A DNA stretch of 11,531 nt from an uncultured Oscillospiraceae bacterium. GTDB lineage: Bacteria > Bacillota > Clostridia > Oscillospirales > Oscillospiraceae. How positions within the stretch are numbered: position 1 is the stretch's first letter; every line of letters starts with the position of its first letter. A model generated the notes under the pieces. That model did no database searches. It was not told the origin of the DNA and worked only from the letters and a program-made list of their open reading frames with translations. The stretch covers positions 1 through 11,531 of the forward strand of contig CAKUKL010000028.1 of the NCBI GenBank assembly GCA_934662925.1. Reading direction: 5' to 3'. The position numbers were made by a program, and so were the translations under genes. Positions 5,768 through 11,531 of this stretch are shown piece by piece.

Positions 5768-7165
5768 ATGGACATTATACGAGTAATCGCAACGGTCATC
5801 ATGATCGCGGCGCTCATCTATGTGATGAGCAAGAAGTTCAACGGTTCGATGACCCTTCTGATCTTCGGCCTCGTCGGTCTGGCGATCATGACCATCATCA
5901 AGGGCTCCACCGTTCTGCCTGACTCCTCCACCGGTTCGGCTGTTTTCGACGTGATTGAGGTCCTGACCGTCAAATTCAAGGTAAACCTGCCTGCCACAAC
6001 CTTGCAGGTCATGGCAGTTATGGGCTATGTGGCGTACATGAACACCATGAAGGCGTCCCAGATGCTCACCGCCCTGATCGTATCCCCGCTTCAGAAGATG
6101 AAGAGCAAGTACGTCCCCGTGATCCTTGCCATGATCCTGGGTGTGATACTCCGCGTCTTTATCCCCAGCCAGGTGAGCCTGTCCGTGCTGTACTTCGCCA
6201 CTATGTACCCCGTGTTCCTCGGTCTGGGCTTCTCCCGGCTGACCTCGGTGTGTATCTGCATCCTGGGCACCGCTCCCGACTGGGGTCCCGGCTGCCCCAA
6301 CACCGGCTGGTGCTTCAATCAGGACTACATCAACTCCCTGACTGACATCGCCTCCTTCTTCATCAAGTACCAGCTCCCCGTGATCCTCATCAGCGCGGTC
6401 TGCATGATCGTCACCTTCGTGCTCATCACCCGCAAGGTGGAGGGGAAAACGCTGGCCGCCGAGCAGGCCCAGAACGCCGACACCAAGGTGGAGGCGGCCC
6501 TGACCGTCGATCAGGTCGGCGTACCCAAGTTCTACGCCATCCTGCCCCTGCTCCCCATCGTGATGGTGCTGATCTTCTCCAAGCTGATCATTTCCAGCAT
6601 TTCCATCAGCGTGGCTACCGCCCACTTCGTCTGCTTCATCGTCGCCTTTATCATCAACATGATCTTCTCCAAGAAGACCATGGCCGAGCGGTTCAATGAC
6701 GCGGCCGAGATGTGGAACGGCATGGGCAAGGGCATGGCAAGCGCCGGTGTGCTGGTCGCCACCGGCACCACCTTCTCCGCCGCGCTGACCGAGATCGGCG
6801 GCATCACGGTGCTGATGAACGCGCTGGCCGAATCCAGTCTGGGCGGCGGCGCCGCCACCGTGATCTCCGGCATCCTGACCACCTTCATCGCTTTCGCCAC
6901 CGGTTCCGGCGCACCCGGCCTGTATACCGCCGTGCCCCTGATGCCTGCCGTGGCCGAGGCCACCGGTGCCAACCTGCTGGGCATGATCGTCCCTGTCCTG
7001 CTGGGCGGCTTCTGCGGCAGAAGCTTCTCTATCGTGGCCCCCGCCGTACTGATCGGCTGCGCCACTGGCAACGTCTCCCCCACCGACATCATGAAGCGGA
7101 ACATCGTCCCCATGCTGGTGTTCTTCGTCGTCGGCACCATCCTGTCCATCATTCTGTTTGTGTAA
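5768..7165 (+). CDS. DcuC-family anaerobic C4-dicarboxylate carrier
   Basis: This 465-residue, very hydrophobic protein has about twelve membrane segments. It aligns along its length, from memory, with E. coli DcuC. Matching stretches are SPLQKMKSKY (106-115; DcuC KPLQYINSPY), TMYPVFLGLGFSR (145-157), KFYAILPLLPIVMVLIF (254-270), ATGSGAPGLYTAVPLMP (377-393) and ISP-like VSPTDIMKRNIVPMLV (436-451). DcuC carriers exchange or export C4-dicarboxylates such as succinate and fumarate across the inner membrane during anaerobic growth. The central loop around 222-252 is hydrophilic, as in the family. The stretch GTAPDWGPGCPNTGW (167-181), rich in Pro, Gly and Trp, differs from DcuC and may mark another substrate. 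The start at 5768 is the first ATG giving a family-like N-terminus, but its ribosome binding site is weak. As last gene of the operon it should import the substrate, export the product, or exchange them. Confidence 0.88.
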   Translation: MDIIRVIATVIMIAALIYVMSKKFNGSMTLLIFGLVGLAIMTIIKGSTVLPDSSTGSAVFDVIEVLTVKFKVNLPATTLQVMAVMGYVAYMNTMKASQMLTALIVSPLQKMKSKYVPVILAMILGVILRVFIPSQVSLSVLYFATMYPVFLGLGFSRLTSVCICILGTAPDWGPGCPNTGWCFNQDYINSLTDIASFFIKYQLPVILISAVCMIVTFVLITRKVEGKTLAAEQAQNADTKVEAALTVDQVGVPKFYAILPLLPIVMVLIFSKLIISSISISVATAHFVCFIVAFIINMIFSKKTMAERFNDAAEMWNGMGKGMASAGVLVATGTTFSAALTEIGGITVLMNALAESSLGGGAATVISGILTTFIAFATGSGAPGLYTAVPLMPAVAEATGANLLGMIVPVLLGGFCGRSFSIVAPAVLIGCATGNVSPTDIMKRNIVPMLVFFVVGTILSIILFV

Positions 7166-7192
7166 CATCCCCTGAATCTTCTCTCAAAACGC

Positions 7193-7228
7193 GGAAAGGA
7201 CGCAGGCCCGAAGGCCTGCGTCCTTTCC
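7193..7228. terminator. Strong bidirectional intrinsic terminator
   Basis: A perfect 16-bp stem, GGAAAGGACGCAGGCC (7193-7208) with its complement at 7213-7228, closes a CGAA tetraloop. On the plus strand it is followed by ACATTTTT; on the minus strand by GCGTTTT. It lies between the convergent carrier gene (ends 7165) and membrane-protein gene (ends 7276), so it can end both transcripts. Confidence 0.92.
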
Positions 7229-7275
7229 ACATTTTTACTGACGGCGATCTGCCCGCCGCTGTTTCAGTTGAATAT

Positions 7276-8052
7276 TCAGCGCACCCGTTTGGCGTTATTC
7301 TCCGCAATGCTGGCAGTGAAGGTCAGCCGGTCCGGACGGCGGTGGAGCTGCTCGGTGAACCGGGCGGAACAGGCGGCGTAAATGCAGTAGACATAGGGCA
7401 TGCCCAGATTCGTCTCCAGCAGGGAATTGACCACGAGGGTGTGTAGCTTGGCCCCGGCGGAGGCCAACCCCGCGCTGCGGATGCCGCCCAGCAGCAGCCC
7501 CGCCTCCCAGCCGAACTGCACCAGAACACCGATGGCCAGGATCCACGGGATATTGATCCGCTTCGTCCGCTCCTTCTGCCGGAGATTGTAAACGATCACG
7601 CCCAGATACCCGATGAACAGGATCGCCGCCATGTATCCGTGGTACGCTCCGGTGGTGCGCTGGATGACGATGGGGGCGGCGTCCGGCGCAAAGGTCTGGG
7701 TGAGCAGCGGGCAGCAGAACCACCAGCTGAGAATGAGGAGCGACCACTCAAACAGGTGCTCATCCCTGGACAGCCACAGCCAGATCCACGTAAAATTCGT
7801 AAAGCCGTAGCTCATGGACATCCACAGCAGCACCCAGAACAGGCTGTGGCCGTCAGAAATGCTCCGGGAGTGGCAGACAAGGTGGAAAATTCCGTAGTCC
7901 ACCAGCATATACACCATCCCCATCACCAGCCCCACCAGCACGGTCATGTACTTTTTCTTCATCAGCAGCAAAATCAGGAACACGCACAAAAAGGCGATGT
8001 CCAGCCAGATATAGAGCGGCGCGAACTGCCGCTGGGCGATGATCTCCGTCAT
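7276..8052 (-). CDS. Unrecognised multi-pass membrane protein
   Basis: I do not recognise the family. The 258-residue product has six or seven hydrophobic segments, near residues 12-31, 35-57, 68-91, 100-118, 139-157, 172-195 and possibly 206-226. The membrane parts are rich in Trp, Tyr and Phe (for example FTNFTWIWLWL, 85-95, and LSWWFCC, 108-114). The basic motif RQKERTKR (158-165) marks one cytoplasmic loop. There is no cleavable signal peptide and no catalytic motif I can name. The start is well supported: GGAGG lies 8 bases before ATG 8052, and a good sigma-A promoter lies just upstream. It stands alone, convergent with the catabolic operon and separated by terminators on both sides, so the context gives no function. 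Confidence 0.8.
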   Translation of the reverse strand: MTEIIAQRQFAPLYIWLDIAFLCVFLILLLMKKKYMTVLVGLVMGMVYMLVDYGIFHLVCHSRSISDGHSLFWVLLWMSMSYGFTNFTWIWLWLSRDEHLFEWSLLILSWWFCCPLLTQTFAPDAAPIVIQRTTGAYHGYMAAILFIGYLGVIVYNLRQKERTKRINIPWILAIGVLVQFGWEAGLLLGGIRSAGLASAGAKLHTLVVNSLLETNLGMPYVYCIYAACSARFTEQLHRRPDRLTFTASIAENNAKRVR

Positions 8053-8084
8053 TTTCGTGTCCTCCGTATCGTTTTCGCCAGCAC

Positions 8085-8113
8085 ATTATAGTATAACGGC
8101 GGACAGAAGTAAA
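8085..8113 (-). promoter_or_regulatory. Sigma-A promoter of the membrane-protein gene
   Basis: Read leftward: -35 TTTACT (8113-8108), 17-base spacer, -10 TATAAT (8090-8085, perfect). The predicted start is near 8078, leaving a leader of about 26 bases with the GGAGG site. The -35 element overlaps the last bases of the terminator hairpin behind the histidine kinase gene. Confidence 0.75.
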
Positions 8114-8140
8114 GGCTCCGGGCACATGGCCCGGAGCCTT
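8112..8140 (-). terminator. Intrinsic terminator of the two-component operon
   Basis: A 12-bp stem, AAGGCTCCGGGC (8112-8123) with GCCCGGAGCCTT (8129-8140), closes a five-base loop 12 bases after the kinase stop codon. The downstream tract on the minus strand (TACTTCTGT) is only partly T-rich, so termination may be incomplete. Confidence 0.7.
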
Positions 8141-8151
8141 GGAATTTCGAT

Positions 8152-10431
8152 TTACGCCGGATCCGCCGGTTCGTCCTCCGCCAGCGGCAGGGCGATCTCC
8201 GCCTTGAACAGGTCGCCGTCGATGGTCAGGCGGAAGGTCCCCTTCTGCAATTCGGTAAGGGACTGGGCGATGGACAGCCCCAGCCCGGAGCCCTCCGTGG
8301 TACGGGACTCGTCCCCCCGGACGAAGCGCTCCACCAGCGCCTCCGGCGGCACGTTCAGCGGGTCCCGGGAGATGTTCTTCACCGACAGGAATGCCTGCGT
8401 CTGCCCGCGGCTCACTTCGACGTAAATTCGGGTTCCCTCCAGCGCGTACTTCGCGCAGTTGGACAGCAGATTGTCCACCACCCGCCAGAGATGGCGGCCG
8501 TCGGCCTCCACCCAGACCTCTTCCTCCGGGAAGGTGCGGATGACCCGCAGGTTCTGGCCGCTCAGGCGCTCCTCGTACTCGGCGAGGGCCTGATCCGCCA
8601 GCTGGGTCAGGCTGATGCGCTCCCGCATGACGGCCAGATTCCCCGTGGACGCCTTGGACGCCTCCACCAGATCCTCCGTCAGCTTCTTGAGCCGCTGGCT
8701 CTTCCGGTCCAGCACGTCGATATACTCCGCCGCCCGGGGATTTTCGATCTGCTCCTTTTTCAGCAGATCCACATAGTTGATAATGGACGTCAGCGGCGTT
8801 TTCAGGTCGTGGGACACGTTGGTGATCAGCTCTGCCTTGAACCGTTCGGAGCGCATCCGCTCCTCCACCGCCGCGGAAATGGACTGGCCCAGATTGTTCA
8901 GCTCGTCGGCGTGCCGCCGGAGGTCGGGCAGCATATGCTCCGTATTGATATGGTAGTCCGGGTTGCCGCCGATGATCTCACGGGTGCCCTTCCGGATCTT
9001 CTGCCACTGGTAGGCCCACAGGCACAGGTACACGATGCCCGCCGCCGTGATCAGCATCCACGGCCACATCACAATGGCGTAGCGGTAATAGCGATTCACA
9101 ATGACTACAAATGTGAACAGGCCGTACCCCGTGCCGATGAGGGCCGCCTTCCAGATGATGGGCACCGCGCCGGCCACCTTGCCGATCGCGCGGCCCAGCC
9201 AGCGGCAGAACCGGCCGATGAGGGTGTTTTTCAGCAGGACATGGGCCTTGCACCGGGCCACGAAGGTCACCAGCGCGCCGATGCCCAGCGCCGCTGCTGC
9301 GGCCACCACCACGGCGATGATGATGAGCTGGGCAAACATGGGCAGATTCCTGTAAAATCCGCTGTAGACCTGGTCCAGCACAAAGGCGTACAGCAGCACG
9401 CCCAGCAGGACCATCACCGCCAGCAGCAGGTCGCCGGGGATACGGTGGAACCAGTTGAGGTAAATGCCGTCCCGATCCCGCCGGTGGCCCGCGGCCCAGC
9501 AGAGGTACACGGTGCACAGCAGCCCCGCCGCCGCAAGCACGACGGTCATCCCCAGCCGGAGACCCCGCTGGCTCTTCCAGCTGCTCAGGCTCCGGTATGC
9601 CTGAAGATAGTGGTCGTCAACGCTCATGCCCTTGTCCAGCCACAGCACCACGTTGAGCAGGTCCAGCCCGCTCTCCGACGTCTCCCGGACCCAGCCCTCT
9701 TCCAGATCAAAGCGGTAGCCGAACTGGTTTTCCTGAAAACAGTTCACCACCGTGGGACCGTAGACATAGGTGCCGTCGGGGGCCCCGATGACCAGCAGGT
9801 TGGTCAGACCGTTGGCGTCGGTGAGGATGGTGTTCAGCTCTTCCTCGGAAAGCCCGATGGCGTCCGGACTCCCATACTCGTTCACCAGCTCCCGAAGCTG
9901 CACGGGCCAGCCCTCCGCCACCTCCTGATACTGAAGCTCGCCGGAGTTCACCGCGACGTCGATATAGTCCGACGGGTCGCCGTAAGTCTCCGCCGCGCTT
10001 ATGCTGCTGGCGGTGGTCCACTCGAAGGTGGTGCAGTACAGCCCCTCGGCCTGGGCGGGAATATCCCCCTCGGTGTTGCCGTACATGACCGTACCGGCAT
10101 CATCCCGGACCTGCCAGCGCAGGTTGGTGTTGTCTGCTGCAAACCGCTCCTCCAGCGCCGCCTGATCCTGTTCGGAGTAGACGCTCAGGGCGCTGCCCAG
10201 CTCCTGCGTGTTGTAGTAGTGCAGCAGCATCCGCAGGCTGGAGCAGTCCGTCTGCTCCAGATAGCGGACGGTGTAGCCGTCCCCCGGCCCGGTCTCCCAG
10301 CCGGAGTATTCGCCCCAGATCGTGTTGTAATTCACCAGCTGATACCAGCCCATTCCCGCGGCGGCGGTAAAGCCCGCCACGGCAAGCAGAAAGGCCAGCG
10401 CCTTTGTCCAGCAGTTTTCCCGCAGCTTCAT
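8152..10431 (-). CDS. Membrane sensor histidine kinase of a two-component system
   Basis: This is a 759-residue kinase from ATG 10431; a GTG at 10437 overlapping the regulator's stop (GTGA) would add two residues, but GGAG lies about 11 bases before the ATG and only 4 before the GTG. Layout: one N-terminal helix (about 10-30), a large extracytoplasmic sensor region (about 33-290), five further helices (about 295-315, 334-353, 363-392, 423-447, 451-475), then a linker and kinase core. The H-box is NVSHDLKTPLTS (phosphoacceptor His541), the N-box DNLLSNCAKYA (653-663), and the ATP-lid G-box GSGLGLSIA (714-722). The usual DxGxG (G1) motif is not visible; instead VKNIS (684-688) and ERFVRGDESR (701-710) occur, a pattern I associate with a large group of clostridial kinases. 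The last helices precede a basic loop (393-418) consistent with a cytoplasmic kinase. It is co-transcribed with the OmpR-type regulator. The signal is unknown. Confidence 0.92.
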   Translation of the reverse strand: MKLRENCWTKALAFLLAVAGFTAAAGMGWYQLVNYNTIWGEYSGWETGPGDGYTVRYLEQTDCSSLRMLLHYYNTQELGSALSVYSEQDQAALEERFAADNTNLRWQVRDDAGTVMYGNTEGDIPAQAEGLYCTTFEWTTASSISAAETYGDPSDYIDVAVNSGELQYQEVAEGWPVQLRELVNEYGSPDAIGLSEEELNTILTDANGLTNLLVIGAPDGTYVYGPTVVNCFQENQFGYRFDLEEGWVRETSESGLDLLNVVLWLDKGMSVDDHYLQAYRSLSSWKSQRGLRLGMTVVLAAAGLLCTVYLCWAAGHRRDRDGIYLNWFHRIPGDLLLAVMVLLGVLLYAFVLDQVYSGFYRNLPMFAQLIIIAVVVAAAAALGIGALVTFVARCKAHVLLKNTLIGRFCRWLGRAIGKVAGAVPIIWKAALIGTGYGLFTFVVIVNRYYRYAIVMWPWMLITAAGIVYLCLWAYQWQKIRKGTREIIGGNPDYHINTEHMLPDLRRHADELNNLGQSISAAVEERMRSERFKAELITNVSHDLKTPLTSIINYVDLLKKEQIENPRAAEYIDVLDRKSQRLKKLTEDLVEASKASTGNLAVMRERISLTQLADQALAEYEERLSGQNLRVIRTFPEEEVWVEADGRHLWRVVDNLLSNCAKYALEGTRIYVEVSRGQTQAFLSVKNISRDPLNVPPEALVERFVRGDESRTTEGSGLGLSIAQSLTELQKGTFRLTIDGDLFKAEIALPLAEDEPADPA

Positions 10432-10433
10432 GG

Positions 10434-11138
10434 TCACATCTTCTCCATTTTATACCCCAGCCCCCACACCACCTTGAGGTAGCGGGGATCCGCCGGGTCG
10501 ATCTCGATCTTTTCCCGCAGATGACGGATATGTACCGCCACCGTGTTTTCCGAGCCCAGAGCCGGGTCGTTCCACACCTGTTCGTAGATCTGGGCGGTGG
10601 AATACACCCGCCCGGGATTTTTCAGCAGCAGCCGCAGGATGTTGTACTCGATGGGAGTCAGATTCACGCTCTCGCCGTCCACCGTCACCGATTTGGCCCC
10701 GTCGTCCATGGCGATGGCCCCGTTGCGCAGGATGTTTTCATCCGGCTTCGGCCGGGCCTTGCCGCCCAGCATGGTGTACCGCCGCAGCTGGCTCTTCACC
10801 CGGGCCAGCACCTCGATGGGGTTGAAGGGCTTGGTCACGTAGTCGTCCGCGCCGATGTTCAGCCCCAGCACCTTGTCGCTGTCCTCGCTTTTGGCGGTGA
10901 GGAGGATGATGGGGATATTCCCCTCCTCCCGGAGCTTGGCGGTGGCCCGGATGCCGTCCAGCTTCGGCATCATCACGTCCATCAGAATGAGGTCGATGTT
11001 CCGGACCCGGACGGCGGCCAGCGCCTCCTCCCCGTTGTAGGCGGCCACGGTCTGGTAGCCCTCGCTGGTGAGGTAGATGTCCAGCGCCGAAACGATGTCC
11101 TTGTCGTCGTCACAGATCAGAATGGTGTACACAGCCAT
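10434..11138 (-). CDS. OmpR/PhoB-type response regulator
   Basis: This 234-residue regulator has a receiver domain (about 3-120) with the acidic pair Asp10/Asp11, phosphoacceptor Asp54 in LILMDVMMP, Thr81 in ILLTAK and Lys103 in DDYVTKPF. It is followed by an OmpR-type winged helix (about 140-233) with LTPIEYNILRLLLKNPGRV and the recognition-helix region SENTVAVHIRHLREK, ending KVVWGLGYK. ATG 11138 is preceded by AGGAGAAGGAGG; an upstream in-frame start eight codons earlier would add a basic, unconserved tail. Its stop is adjacent to the kinase start, so the two form an operon. The family is phosphorylated by its partner kinase and binds direct repeats spaced 11 bp, which occur in this operon's own promoter (11204-11219). 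Confidence 0.96.
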   Translation of the reverse strand: MAVYTILICDDDKDIVSALDIYLTSEGYQTVAAYNGEEALAAVRVRNIDLILMDVMMPKLDGIRATAKLREEGNIPIILLTAKSEDSDKVLGLNIGADDYVTKPFNPIEVLARVKSQLRRYTMLGGKARPKPDENILRNGAIAMDDGAKSVTVDGESVNLTPIEYNILRLLLKNPGRVYSTAQIYEQVWNDPALGSENTVAVHIRHLREKIEIDPADPRYLKVVWGLGYKMEKM

Positions 11139-11161
11139 CCTCCTTCTCCTATCGTAATACA

Positions 11162-11191
11162 ATCATAGCAGACCGCCCCATTAAGATACAA
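11162..11191 (-). promoter_or_regulatory. Sigma-A promoter of the two-component operon
   Basis: Read leftward: -35 TTGTAT (11191-11186), 18-base spacer, -10 TATGAT (11167-11162). The predicted leader is short, about 16-18 bases, and contains the doubled AGGAG/GGAGG ribosome binding site. The suboptimal -35 and long spacer suit a promoter helped by an activator. Confidence 0.65.
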
Positions 11192-11219
11192 CGGGGCAGC
11201 GGATTAAGAAAATTTTAAG
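11180..11219 (-). promoter_or_regulatory. CTTAA direct repeats: probable operator of the response regulator
   Basis: On the minus strand CTTAA occurs at 11219-11215, 11208-11204 and 11185-11181. The first two start exactly 11 bases apart, the spacing at which OmpR/PhoB-type dimers bind, and sit upstream of the -35 element. The third is 23 bases further and lies inside the -35/-10 spacer. Upstream activation combined with occlusion at the third box is a reasonable guess. Confidence 0.45.
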
Positions 11220-11236
11220 GCGAACGAAAGGCCCCC

Positions 11237-11531
11237 TTACAGCCAGACGATGCCCTCCGGCACGGAACCCGAGCAGCACACCGCCCCCCGCCAGCCGTCC
11301 CCGGCGAAGCTCCCGTGGGGGCAGGGCGGCGTCCCCGGCCGCTTCCGGGGCGGGTAGATGGGGATGTCCTCCCGCTTGCACCAGCTCTCCTTCAGCGTCC
11401 AGAGCCGGTAAAACTTCCCCCAGTCGCCGCCACAGGCGGCCTGCTCCTCCGCCGTCAGGGCGTAGGCAAACAGCCCCGGCTTCCGGGGGCGCACCCGCTC
11501 GATGTCCGCCCCCACCGGCCCGTCGCCGGAC
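11237..11531 (-). CDS. Sfp-type 4'-phosphopantetheinyl transferase, C-terminal fragment
   Basis: The last 97 codons of a leftward gene enter from the right edge. The fragment contains both family signatures: VGADIERV (GxDxE, magnesium and CoA binding) and, 37 residues later, FYRLWTLKESWCK (the WxxKE motif). These enzymes transfer the phosphopantetheine arm of CoA onto a serine of acyl, peptidyl or aryl carrier proteins in the cytoplasm. The C-terminal part after the WTLKES helix is short and rich in Pro and Gly (YPPRKRPGTPPC). Full-length Sfp-type proteins are about 200-230 residues, so roughly half is missing beyond the window. The 98 bases between its stop and the response regulator contain that operon's promoter, so the two are probably separate units. 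No carrier protein or synthase is visible nearby. Confidence 0.82.
   Translation of the reverse strand, partial: SGDGPVGADIERVRPRKPGLFAYALTAEEQAACGGDWGKFYRLWTLKESWCKREDIPIYPPRKRPGTPPCPHGSFAGDGWRGAVCCSGSVPEGIVWL

Noticed and set aside
3047..7168. A 1373-codon open frame on the minus strand opposite the catabolic operon, rich in His, Gly and Asp.
   Set aside because: It is antisense to four well-supported genes and its composition is what high-GC codon bias produces in that frame. It has no recognisable domain and no proper start site.
8491..10482. A 663-codon open frame on the plus strand opposite the histidine kinase.
   Set aside because: It mirrors the kinase gene in the antisense frame, with low-complexity His/Gln/Arg/Val composition, no ribosome binding site and no family resemblance.
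11138..11531. The phosphopantetheinyl transferase as part of the two-component operon.
   Set aside because: A plausible promoter and operator lie in the 98-base gap, and there is no functional link visible; I list it as a separate unit.

Overview
The window is GC-rich (roughly 60%) bacterial DNA. Clear AGGAGG-type ribosome binding sites, OmpR-type and histidine kinase sequences typical of gut Clostridia, DcuC and CaiB-type proteins and sigma-54 promoters point to an anaerobic Firmicute, probably of the Oscillospiraceae/Flavonifractor-Oscillibacter type. This assignment rests on style and gene content, not on a marker gene.

Region 1 (1-7228) is a divergent catabolic locus. Leftward are an acyl-CoA dehydrogenase (292-1476) and, past a hairpin, the first 63 codons of an SLC13-type carboxylate transporter (1-191). 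Rightward is a likely operon: class III (CaiB-type) CoA-transferase (2129-3307), MaoC/hydratase-2 type enoyl-CoA hydratase (3380-4267), MmgE/PrpD protein (4304-5719) and DcuC-family C4-dicarboxylate carrier (5768-7165), closed by a strong terminator. Taken together this reads as uptake of a di- or tricarboxylate, activation to a CoA thioester, reversible hydration/dehydration and an alpha,beta-redox step. The logic resembles the carnitine (cai) system, but both transporters are carboxylate types. The substrate is not known; itaconate, mesaconate or methylsuccinate is offered only as a hypothesis.

The most striking part is the 652-base gap between the two arms (1477-2128). It holds a textbook sigma-54 promoter facing right (2019-2036), a good sigma-54 promoter facing left (1651-1668), and between them a cluster of at least seven TGTGTCGG-like boxes (1773-1917) that looks like one enhancer shared by both promoters. 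A/T tracts flank the cluster on each side, and one further box lies just downstream of each predicted start site. No sigma-54 activator gene is inside the window.

Region 2 (7276-8113) is a leftward gene for an unrecognised multi-pass membrane protein with its own sigma-A promoter. Region 3 (8112-11191) is a leftward two-component operon, an OmpR/PhoB-type regulator followed by a six-helix membrane histidine kinase. Its promoter carries 11-bp-spaced CTTAA repeats that suggest autoregulation. Region 4 (11237-11531) is the C-terminal half of an Sfp-type 4'-phosphopantetheinyl transferase cut by the window end.
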